A stretch of DNA of 64,000 bases from Nautilus pompilius (Eukaryota > Mollusca > Cephalopoda > Nautilida > Nautilidae): assembly GCA_018389105.1 (NCBI GenBank), contig JACATO010000968.1:1514501-1578500 (forward strand). Reading direction: 5' to 3'. The position numbers and the translations under genes are program-made. The notes below the pieces were generated by a model. That model did no database searches, was not told the DNA's origin, and worked only from the letters and a program-made list of their open reading frames with translations. Each line of letters opens with the position of its first letter. Within the stretch, counting starts at the first letter, position 1. Below, in pieces: positions 1 through 16,100 of this stretch.

Positions 1-336
1 ATTTTTATGGACCACGTCCAATATTCGTGGTTTTTCACTCTTCGCGGGTGCTCAAGGGACGTAACCCCCGTGAATACCGGGGTACAACTGTATTTCATAA
101 AATACTAATAATGCACACTGAAATAAGAAAACTAGTAACCTACTTCTTTTGTTAATGTCACTTCTTTCCTTATAGTCGAGTGTAAAAATACACACAACCC
201 TAAAGCTTTGATGCAACAATGAATACATTCTCTCTTCATTCTAAAATACAACTGAAGTTAATATTTAAATTAGATAAACTCTAATACATTGAGTGTTTCT
301 TCCATAATACAGGGTTGAACGGTGCTCATCATACTA

Positions 337-722
337 CAGGGTGCCCCACAAAAAACCAGGAAATTTTAAAAGTCCAGATCTCAATGTAATGGATTTTACC
401 ATGTGGGGTTTACTGTTACACCAACTTCAATTACAGAGGAGAGAGGTCACAGACATACAATCCTTAAAACCTGTGTTGATGGAAGCTTGGAACAATATCC
501 CGCTTGAAGTTATCCAAAGGGCAACTGGAAGTTGGCTAGACCGTCTACGTCGTTGTGCAGCTGCCCACGGAAAGCATTTTGAACACTACATCTAACATTT
601 GTGTTTTTGTTCTGTTTTAAGCTACCAAATTTCTATCTGTTGCTTTTGTTTAAATAACTACCAAAATTTCCAACAATTAAATAAACTGTACCAAATTTCC
701 TGTTTTTTTGTGGGGCACCCTG
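337..722 (+). mobile_element. Mariner-family deletion derivative with intact inverted ends
   Basis: A 386-bp element lies in a PSMC5 intron. Both ends carry the inverted repeat CAGGGTGCCCCACAAAAAA, continuing imperfectly to about 29 bp, and each end is flanked by TA, the Tc1/mariner target duplication. The interior encodes only the last ~75 residues of a mariner-type transposase on the plus strand. It begins at the third-acid region (SPDLNVMDFTMWG) and ends in a conserved tail (SWLDRLRRC, HFEHYI). The left inverted repeat joins directly to this tail, so most of the transposase was lost in one internal deletion. It would depend on a full-length relative for movement. Confidence 0.85.
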
Positions 723-791
723 TACTAACTTCTGATTTTGTTAATGAAGATGATGAACAGCTGGAATTGTGGGAATGATCAATGATAGCTA

Positions 792-4998
<4,207 letters not shown>

Positions 4999-5000
4999 TT

Positions 5001-5040
5001 TGAGTCACGACATCCGGTTCGCCACTTCCGTCTGCGATCG
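5001..5040 (-). promoter_or_regulatory. Likely PSMC5 proximal promoter / 5' leader
   Basis: Immediately upstream of the PSMC5 ATG, read on the minus strand, lie TGACTCA (5007-5001; AP-1/NRF-like), CCGGATG (5017-5011) and ACGGAAGTG (5031-5023). The last two resemble ETS/GABP sites common in TATA-less housekeeping promoters. The area is locally richer in G+C than the introns. NRF-type sites are known regulators of animal proteasome genes, but whether this heptamer is used is unknown. No TATA box was seen. Confidence 0.45.
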
Positions 5041-7121
5041 TGTATTTCCGTCACTCTCGTTCGGCGGTCCGACCGGAGCCGCCGTGGAGGGAACTCGATA
5101 CATCTGAGCAGTCTACCGAAATAGGCAGAGATAATGAATGGCGCGCAATAGTAATTTCGTTTCCAGCTAGAAGTCAGCAAATGACAGTAACACCACCACT
5201 AGTACTCTACTAACAACACTAGTTCATGTATTAACAAAAAAAAAAAAAAAAAAAAAAATACTTAACCTGGCGAGACCCGTTCACGCACCCAGGTAGAATT
5301 GTCGGTGCGAAAGACTTCAGCAGTGCCGGATGATTCGATCCCAGCAGTGTGTCTGTCACACCTACAGCTTCTCTTCCTACTCTCGGAAAGTTGCTTCTTC
5401 TTCTTCTTCTTCCATCCATGGCTGAAGCTTCATCTCAAAGGCGGTGATGCTGTCACAAGTGTTCTGTGGCCACCCCTCCCCAGCTCGCACCTTCGTGTTG
5501 AGGTGTTCCGCAACATCCTCCACGGGGGAAGCAAAACCTTGAAGCCATTTATTCTCTTAAAATTCAGGCGCCCGCTTCTGATCTATAAACGGCCATATCT
5601 CGCCACGCAATTCATAACATCATTCCTCTTCCGTGTCATTCCTCAGATTTCGAGACAACTCCAGCTTCCTTGCTCCTGCCAGCACCCGGAACTGTCCCGA
5701 GTTCCTGCCAAAACCGCTGGCCCTCCATCGGCACCAACTCCACAAAACTCTTTTCCACTAAAGAATACTGCGAGCTGCGCCACACACCAGTTGCATCCGT
5801 GCTTCCATTCACCTGCAACCGAAAATGCAGCAGAAGATGTAGCCTTGTCCCGGGGTTGACTGTTAAAGTTCCCAGATAAATCGCCGAGTCTCTCCACGAG
5901 AGAGTCTTACATCCGCAGAAGCTGGCCACTTATCACAAGCGACGGACGTATGTGTGTTGCCACTAGTCACGGGGCCAAGCAGTGGATTCAGGAGATAGAG
6001 AGGAATTACGGAACTGGAGACGTTTGGATTAAAACGTTCCTCGTTTTGTCTTTGTATTTATTTTAATTCCTTTTCGATGGCCAGTCGGGACCAAGTGCTG
6101 ACCAGCCGAAAATGGATGGAAAACACGTACTTTCCAAAGTTTCGAATGGCAGGACATATTTGGACAATAACCCGGTGAACCAAACCCGAGGAAACATCAA
6201 ATCGTGGTGAGACTGCGGGAACTTGTCTACTTTAAGCCCAAATAGTGGTAGCCACACCACGACAATTTTAGAACACGTTATGTAAACACTAATATTTTAA
6301 TAATATCAATACACAGTCACCAGGCAGTTGCTAAACTTTACCTGAGACGTCGTATTTTCCAAATGATTCTGACAAAAGTAATGTCTTCTGAAGTTGGTTC
6401 CGATGGAAGACTCGCCATAAGTTTTTGCCGTCCCGGCGGGTCACATCTCTGAATGATGCTTACAAGAAGCAGAAAATACTCGATTTCTTCTTTTATTTTT
6501 TTGGTTTATAAGTTCTAAACATTTTTTTGGCGAGTTTCGCAAAGCATCTGATGTACTTCTACCGATCATACAGAATAATTTTAAAAAAAGATAATAGAAT
6601 TTTGGTGTGAGTTTCCGTATTCAGGGGCACCTGCTTTGTTATATCTTTGTAGTGCCTGCAGTATACAAGTACGTATTGTGTTCAAAAGCATTTCTGAAAA
6701 GAGATTCTGCCTATTTAAAATAAATAAATAAAAATTACACATAACGTACTCGTTAATAATAATTAAAACGTATTAAGTTGTTTTTTTTTAATTTTCAATA
6801 TCTGGATAACAATTTCCATTTGTTTAGGTTTTTTATTACAAAAAAATATCTCTGGATATTGAAAGTAATTCAAATGACAAGAAACAAAATTAGTGCTTTG
6901 TTAAAGATAACTAAATAAAAATTAAATCTGATATTAGCTTAATCGAATTATTAAAATAAATGTATTAACTGTATTATTAATTCTGAATTTGATCAAAGTT
7001 GTAACAAATTTATATTTTCGTTTTAATTGTCTACTTTGGCATGTAGAGAGTTATCTCCCCTGTTTCTAAGAGCTCTCCGAACAATGTTTACTGTCAAGCA
7101 TTGACTGGGGGGAGAATCGAA
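5041..7121. other. Divergent intergenic region between PSMC5 and BBS12
   Basis: This 2.1-kb spacer contains no gene I can support. It holds an A-run (about 5236-5259), a short TTC run (about 5395-5412), a moderately GC-rich stretch to about 6000, then AT-rich DNA. On the minus strand near 6420-6341 an ATG opens a 25-codon frame ending at a good donor (CTCAG/gtaaag). It does not join PSMC5 in frame, so it may be a leader exon or chance. The BBS12 start region (about 7030-7121) has no TATA box. Confidence 0.5.
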
Positions 7122-10100
7122 ATGGCGAGAGTATTAATAGACGCATCGCTTGAGAGAAATAGGGTTCAGGTTGCCAAAGCTTTAGGTAGGCCATTCACTG
7201 TTTAGTCTTGGAGGGTATTTAATTTAATTGACTTTGCTTGGAGCCTAAGTATCAGTAGTAGTAGTTCCAGCCCGCCTCGTTTTCGCGGCTCTGGTACGGT
7301 GCCAGTAGTACAGCAGCCGATGATGACTGGCTAATTAACTAACCAGACCTGTTCATGCTCCCTAACACTAACCCTAACCCTGTCCATGCTCCCTAACCCT
7401 AACCCTAACCCTGTCCATGCTCCCTAACACTAACCCTAACCCTAACTAACCAGACCTGTTCATGCTCCCTAACACTAACCCTAACCCTGTCCATGCTCCC
7501 TAACACTAACTAACCAGACCTGTTCATGCTCCCTAACCCTAACTAACCAGACCTGTTCATGCTCCCTAACACTAACCCTAACTAGCCAGACCTGTTCATG
7601 CTCCCTAACCCTAACTAACCAGACCCGTTCATGCTCCCTAACCCTAACTAACCAGACCTGTTCATGCTCCCTAACCCTAACTAACCAGACCTGTTCATGC
7701 TCCCTAACACTAACCCTAACCCTAACTAACCAGACCTGTTCATGCTCCCTAACACTAACCCTAATCCTAACTAACCAGACCTGTTCGTGCTCACTAACCC
7801 TAACCCTAACTAGCCAGACCCGTTCATGCTCCCTAACCCTAACCCTAACTAACCAGACCCGTTCATGCTCCCTAACCCTAACCCTAACTAACCAGACCTG
7901 TTCATGCTCCCTAACACTAACCCTAACTAGCCAGACCTGTTCATGCTCCCTAACCCTAACTAACCAGACCCGTTCATGCTCCCTAACCCTAACCCTAACC
8001 CTAACTAACCAGACCTGTTCATGCTCCCTAACACTAACCCTAACCCTAACTAACCAGACCTGTCCATGCTCCCTAACACTAACCCTAACCCTAACTAACC
8101 AGACCTGCCCATGCTCCCTAACACTAACCCTAACTAACCAGACCTGCCCATGCTCCCTAACACTAACCCTAACTAACCAGACCTGTCCATGCTCCCTAAC
8201 ACTAACCCTAATCCTAACTAGCCAGACCCGTTCATGCTCCCTAACCCTAACCCTAACCCTATTTTTTAAAACTTTCCTCTTTTTTTTTTTTACTAATAAT
8301 TTTTAGCAAGTTTCTCAACCCAACCAACTGTCTCTATAGGCGATGCAAAACACTTCCTAAACATTATTCACAGGCACCATATCTCCAGATATTCCTAATA
8401 AGACAACGGCCTTTCCTGAGTTCTATTCCGATTTGTCCTTGTTATGATTTTTTCTGGAGCCAATTAAGCAGGATTGTAATCAAGTACTTGTTCACAGAGC
8501 TCTTAACCAATCGTTGATTTTTCTGATTTGTCAGAAAATCACTTCAAAAGAAAAAAAAATCTGTCTTTACAGTTTTAAGTAGACTTCTGCTATAGTCAAA
8601 TAACTTATACTAAGTTATGATTTTGAATTTTAAACGAAGTAAATAAACATTAGTATTTACTATTTGCATCATAAAAATTTGTCTTCAAAACACTGACAAA
8701 AAAGCAGCTTATAACAGTTATTTTGTTTTTGAGGCTCATAGGATACAAGAACAAGGCACATAATAAATATTATTTACTTCTTTTAAAATATATTTCCACA
8801 CCTACTGAGGCTTTTCACATTATTAGTAGTGATACAACAGTAATGAACCTATTTTTCTGAAATCCTTCACAGTCACCATTATAAGGGACTCTTTTGGCAT
8901 GCAGCTTCTCTTTGTAGTGTTTGAGTGACTTGAGCTGGTTTCAGACCTGTGGCCTGCTACCAGATTATCTGCTTTTGTATAATCTGAAATAACTCTTTAA
9001 ATTGTCAATTCAAAGAGGTGCAGGTTATTTTTAAACCTGGATAATATTTCCATCTTTTTAACTCATCTGTAAAATGTATTTTAAAATAAATTAATGGTGT
9101 TCCATTGAAATTTCACTACAGAATCTTCAGTTTTAACTTACTGGTTCCCTTCCACCTTATAATTACTGCACTATTAATAATGTATCAACAAATTTAATTT
9201 ATAAAATCTGCAGTTTTATTTGCTAAATAGAAGGTTACTTTGAGGATCTGTCTGCAGCTCTAGTTTTGAGTCCTCAATATTTCCTTTGAGCAGTTATCCT
9301 GGCTGATGATACTCAGCTTGCAGGTGTAGTTATCAAGTCGTGTTTTATTAGTCTGGATTGCTAAATAAATCAGCAAGTTTTTATGATATCATGCATTGGA
9401 GGAAGAGTCTGTTAAATATTTATAGAAAAAATTAATAGGTTAGTGTCGGATAATATTTATTCATTAGACAGTTGTAGTGATATTGTGAGCTCTATTTTGA
9501 AATCATAGAGATGGCAAAATATTTAAAAATAGCAAAATAAATTTTTTTAAAAGCCTTAAAATAGTGGACTGGTACATCTGATAAATCTAGTAAAAGAGAG
9601 TAACATTTTTAGAACTGGAGAAATTTGTTAATCCAACTTTTACATTAAGCTACATTTATTTGTAGAAGAATCTCAACTTTGTGTATTCATCCATTGTTAC
9701 CTTGAATTTTTGTGTCTCTTTTCAGCTTCTGTAGCACAGGGTTTTCTTGGAGCATGTAGAAGGTGAGAGATTTATTTTTATTGGAATAAAGTATTAATTT
9801 TTAGTATTAGATGATTTAAAACTTTGCTATCATGCTTTTTTTTTTTTTGAATGTCTGTGTATACTTTATACACAATTAAGACTGTTGAAAAACTTGGACA
9901 GACAAGACCGTCCATGACCTTTCAGCATTTGTGCTAAACATCAAGACTGTTGTGATACCTAGGATCATCTGCTTATAAAGGAAGTGGACTAATGTCAAGA
10001 ATAATGGTGATGGCAGTGTTCTTTGATTATTGTCCACAATTGTAGACATGATTGATGAAGTTGCCTAGTACCATGTTTACCATTAACAAAAATTGCCTTT

Positions 10101-13100
10101 CCTGTATCTCATGGAGACTGGCACTACCATAATCTTCAGCAGGTAATGGAAGGTCTCTGCTAATGCTCCTATGTTTAGTTATGGGAAGAAACTTGACTGC
10201 TGGTATGGAAGAGCAAGAAGAACCCATGCTATCAGAAGTTTGTTAAACTTAGCTGGTTTTCAGTGGAGATCAAATTCAAGCCCTCAATCTAGAGTTGTAG
10301 CTAGGCATTTTTGTGCCCTGGGCAAGTTTCACAAACAACACCCACTTTTTTGGGTTGGAAATAAATATTTAAAATTAATTCAACTGTTTAGCTACAAACA
10401 TCTCTGAAACAACAGAAAACAGGAGGTCTTTTTACTTAGGAGATGGAGAGGAAAAAGAGAAATGAAAGGAATGTGAGAATAGCAGGAGATTGAAATGAAA
10501 TTGAAAGAGATACTTCATAGGAGGATGAGTTGAAGGTGAAGAGATGGAAAGAGGGCTGGAGAAAGAGGAATAGCGAGAATTAGGAGAAAAGAATGAAAGA
10601 GTAGGTGGTAGGGGGAGGGGAGGGAGATAAAGAAATAGGAGAAGAGGAAGAAAGGAGAAAGAGGACAAGAGAAGATGGGAGGTATGATGGAAGGAGTAAG
10701 AAGATGAATGTAAAGAAGCAGTCTCTTCCTAGGGTTGTCTCCTATTGACCACCTCATTTTTTTCAATCCCCACTATATATATACACAAGTGAAATTACAC
10801 TTCTTTGAAAAGATATGAAGAAAATTAAACAGCAAATGTGCTTGTTTTTGACTGACTTGTCAAGCGTAAATAATAAGCACAACTCAAACATCCATGTTCA
10901 CCGTGCTCACTTTCGGTTAATATAAACATGTTTCAAACACTAGTGGTCAGAACAAATATGGCAATGTCTGTCCTAAGCTGATCACTCTGAAAATAATAAT
11001 TAACAAAACAATGGTAGGTCAACTTAATCATTAAAGAATAGTGTAGCAAAGCCTTGCAAGCCTTCACTAACTTACACTGACATATATTGTTTTTAAGAAG
11101 TGTTTTTATTAAATTAATTTGATCACTTACAGATTATTCACTAAATTAGCAATATTTCCCTATAAACAACATCAAAGAACTGTATTAAGCCACATCCATC
11201 AGCTGCTGAACCTGTTCCTACTCACAGGATTCAAGGTCACTAATTAACAACTGGCTTTGACTTAGATTTATTTATCTTATTTAATAACTCCACCACATTA
11301 TAAATCAAAAATGAAAATAATGAAATAGTCAATAAATGTTATTATTAAAAAAATATAATAGCAGAAAAAATTAAATTACTACAAAATGAAATATATTAAC
11401 CAAGAACTTGCCAGAATTGTGGTTCATATTGAGGCATTAATAGGACTCGTGCATCATGTTGGTCAGTTGGTCATTCTGCCTAACCTTTTACGATATTCTT
11501 CCATATGTGTTTCTTTATAGTTGTTATTCACTAATCAAGAAATTTTTACAATGAAATAGGATAGATAATACAGAAAGGTTGAAGATAATTCTTAGAATGT
11601 AACTGAATTATTGAACACACCAATGTTGTGCATTTAACTGCAATATATTTCAAACATCATTTTGTTTTATAGCAGTGACAGATAGAATAGAAACCTGCTT
11701 ACGCCCATCAGGAAGCAACATGTAATTTTGGTTGCTTGACCCGTCCTGGGATATCAGACATGCTATTTTGCAAGCCTTGCTTTCCTTAAACGAAATGTTA
11801 TAGATATTACAAAATAAGTATGTAACCAAATGAGGTGGTAAATGCCACAACAATAAATGATTTCATAAATAAGTTTGATATATCTTAAGGCAACAAGGTT
11901 TAGTTGAGGAATAAGGAGTGGAGGCAAGCATTTAGAAAACTGCAAGGTTAGACCTTGCAGAATTCAGCTGGTAAGTTTTTTTTATTTACCCTCCAATCTG
12001 TAAATTTAGTTCTGGATAGATAATTGGATAAATGGTTTAGTGCTCCCTTCCAGACTGCACCTTGGGCTATGGCCCTGTCTCAACCACAAAAAGCTGGTTT
12101 TCACTATGATTCTGCTAGCTTCTCTTGATAATGGTATAAATTATCAGTGGGCAGCTGACATAAAACAGATTTATTGACATGTGGATGTTGAGCATCAATG
12201 TCTCTCTGTCCATCTGCCTCTCGTGTCAAATTTCATAATATAAATACTAATGCATCTGAAATTGTAATAAATTTGTAATTTTTAAAATCGGTATGCCGAG
12301 TGCCATCAATTTCCAGTTATTTTCTTGTAAACTCAGGAAACGACATTTTAAGCTAAAGTAAAAGTCAGATGGTAAAAAAAGGTTTTGTATTTTTAAATAA
12401 ACTGAATAGAATTTTAATTTTGATTATACAGCTTAACATAACCTGATGTTCACACATTAAAACAGAATTTAAAAAAAAAATTACAAAATAAATAATAAAA
12501 AAAAACAATCTAGTTTGCAATAACCAAATTTAATATAAAATATAAAAATCTCTGGCCATATTTGATTAGAAATATCCATGAAACCTTGTTTGCATTACTG
12601 CTGCTGCTGGGTTTGGAAATAAAATTTACATGCAAATTTAGTTTTGTTATAAAACACCCAAATCTGTATATGGCTTGGCTTGAGAGCTTTGCTTTCTTTT
12701 ATTCTTTGTTTGAATACTTTATCAAATTTAGTTTTCTCACATGGGTGAGACCATCTGGTGCATCTTTGAGAAGTATGCCACACATCTGTCTGGAAGGGAG
12801 AATTTGGTCTTATTGTTTCTTTATTCTGACTGTGAACTTAAATTCAATGGCATCAAGATAGTGGCCACACCTTATTAAATAGCATCATCTTTTTTCTCTC
12901 TGTGTTGTTTTGGGCTCCTAAGTTTAATGTTATCATATCTATCTATATAATTTTGATTAATTTTGGCTGTTAATCTCATGTATTACTATATTAACATATA
13001 GGTTTGAAAATGCCAAATTCTGGAAGAATTTACACTGGAACTTTTGAATTTCCCTATGTTCTAGATGATGTTTTGTCATTTTTTGTTTGCTCTATTAATA

Positions 13101-16100
13101 CAAAAAAGGTACTGATGCTATGATGCTTATATATTTTGTTTTGTTTTTCTTTTTCTTTTTTTTTTTCAGTGTAAGATGTGTTGTTGATGAAGACCGTACA
13201 TTATTTACAAAGGATATTGGAGTTCTTCTACAAAACATAGATGTTGAGGTAGGCTGCACAATGTTATGTCATTCTGTTTTGCTGGAAGCCTGAACATGTC
13301 ATGATGTTAATATAAATTGCCATTAAATTCAGCTCTTAGCAGTTTCTCAGTGCATTTTAACAGAGCAGAAATGAGTTTGCTGCTCTCTATTCAGTTATCA
13401 GATGGTGTGTTCTTTTTACAAGCTGAGGCAGCCAGTGAAAAAAAATATTTAAGGGCATTTTTTTCATTGAAGCTATAATGAGTTTACTTTTGTTGGCTGG
13501 TTATGGTCAAGCAAATAACAGTATCGAACTTTGTTAACATTGTTGCCACGAGATAATTTTTTCTGTATTTCTAAAATTTGAATTCTGCATATGGTGCAAC
13601 TAGGAGGCAGGAAAGCATCATGGCTTATGCCAGACCCTAGGCAAGAGAGGTAGCAGTAACACAGCTGATTCATACAAGCACTATTAATTGCCAAATTTTC
13701 ATTTTTCTATATACCATTGCACACTTCCTGATTTCTAAGAAAATTAAATAAATTGTGTCCTTACCAGGAAAATTGTATTCATATTTTTTCAATGGGCAGG
13801 GTAAATCTATTAATGCCCAATATATAGACTTCCAATGGTTTATCAACAAATATTATAACAGAAGAAAATGAATTCTAGGAAATGAGTGAAACTAATTAAT
13901 CTGTGTGGATTCCTTATGGTTCACAGCAGCTACATAGAGTTTTGAATATCTTAAAACTTTAGAAGATAACAGCTTTTAAAAACAAATCTTAAACATAAAA
14001 AAATAGAACAGAAAACTCTTCTTAACTTCCAGATGTAAATATTGTGACTGTTGATAAATAAAATTCTGGAATTTTCGTATCATACAACACATGTATAGTT
14101 TCAGTAGATCAATGTCTTATTTATCATTCAAGCATCCAATAGGGCAGCTGATCTGTTCGGTTTGTGAGTCACATCATAAGAAGTATGGATGCAGCACAAA
14201 ATCTCTGCTTGCTATGATTGGATGGTGGGTGGAAGAGGCAGGATTTCTTCTGAATCAGGTAAGTAGTCATGAACTGTTGAATGATAAATGACGAATAAAT
14301 AATACTGTTACATTGATCAACATGTCCATGCTAAGCTATGAATATTTGAGTTTAAGAGAAAAGACAGTCACAAGGAAGGATGTTCAGTACTTGGGTATTT
14401 TTAATATATATTTTAATCTTCTGTTGTTTTTGCTTAAGTTTAAACTTCATTCTCCCTATTTTTTTAAAAGTTAATATTAAATACATAATTTCTGGTAGCC
14501 TATTAATAATTCTATTAATAAAACATTTTCTGTCATCAGTTTATGATAAGTTCATTCTTTATGATTACTTGTCCTGCCACATAAATTGTGGAGAAATTGA
14601 AAGTATTCAGTATGACTGATGTTGGTTTGATTTGGCAACTGTATGATTGACGTTCAAATGTTCCTCAGATTCTTTCTTTTAGTGATGAGGAATCAGTCCA
14701 AGTAATGACTTTATGTGAGAGAGGGAAAACCTCAAGAATTGTAGATCACATATCTAAAGGTAGTTTAGCATATAACATCTGCCATGTAGTTATTTTATTA
14801 AACAATAGAAATTATAATTCATTTCACTTTTTTTTTTGTGTGTGCTTTCATAGTCTTTTGACACAGCTGGAATAAGGTTTAGTGCTGGTTGATGTTTTAC
14901 AAACTATAGCTCAGGAAAAGATCTGCAGAAAGTAGGTTTATTAGTTTGTTCAGTAACTAAGAGTAAGCTGATAGCCATACTTAACACTCACTTTATAAAT
15001 AATAGACAACCTATAACTTTCTGTCCTCATCTTTAAAAAAATAATTCATGAAGAAATGAGTTTGCTTTTGATAGCAGGTTATGTTTAAATATCAACATTG
15101 AGTTTTGTGCTAATAATATAACCATCACTGAAAAATATTTTTTATTGTATTTGTCAAATTTGAATTAAACATCAAGAAAATTATTTATGAGCAGGATTTA
15201 TTAAAGCTGATTGATGCTATCACTGTTGACTACATCTGCTAGCTGGATGCCATCTCATGTACCTGAAATGCTTTAGATTGGAAATAATCCAGGTATATAA
15301 TGATTAGAAAAACAAAAAAATAAACTCAATTGATAATTTTGTTGTTTATATTGCAGGGTATTCCTGTTGCAGACATTATTCATTTGATGCACACCAGCCT
15401 TGACAAATGTATTGACCAACTCCACAAAATAATAATTGACACAACTGAATATGTTAATAATGTATTTTTCACAGAGGCTGCTGATACCTGTGATAAATGT
15501 TCTGTCCAGTCTTATCAGCAGAATAAGCAGGTGCTATGTTCAAGGGCATCTCTGCACAGTTTTCATGAAATCAATTTATTGGTGGGTGTTAATCCTAACC
15601 AGAAGGTGGTTGTTAATGACAGTGTAACATCTCATTCTTCAGTTGATACAGAGACAGAAACTGATGACACATGTTGGGGCATTCGGGAAAAAAAAACTAG
15701 CAGTTGTGAAGTGTTGTTAGAGATGGCTGACACTGAACAAAAGTTGAATGACACGAGTTTGTATCTTGATGCAAAAGACAGCAAAATTTGTGTGAAGAAA
15801 GAACTTTGGCAAAATCCTGAGTATAACGACAGAACTTTAAATTCACGAGTTGACAATTCTGATGAAGAGTTTGATGCTTGTTTTAGTTATTTTGAAGAAG
15901 ATAGAAGAAAATTACCAGAGAGGTTTGATCTTCATTCACGTCAAGATCAAGGTTGTTTTGGAACATTTATGGGCAACACAGACATGTGTAAAGTTTTCCA
16001 GGATTGCATATCAAATACAAACTCAGAAAGTGAATTTATTAAAACATTGTCAGCTAAACTGGAAAATACTTGTTTAGTAACTCAAGAATTCCAAACATGT

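Noticed and set aside
5285-5360. Possible tRNA-like SINE head with a box-B-like GATTCGATCCC
   Set aside because: No convincing box A at the right spacing, no 3' tail on the expected side and no second copy seen in the window.
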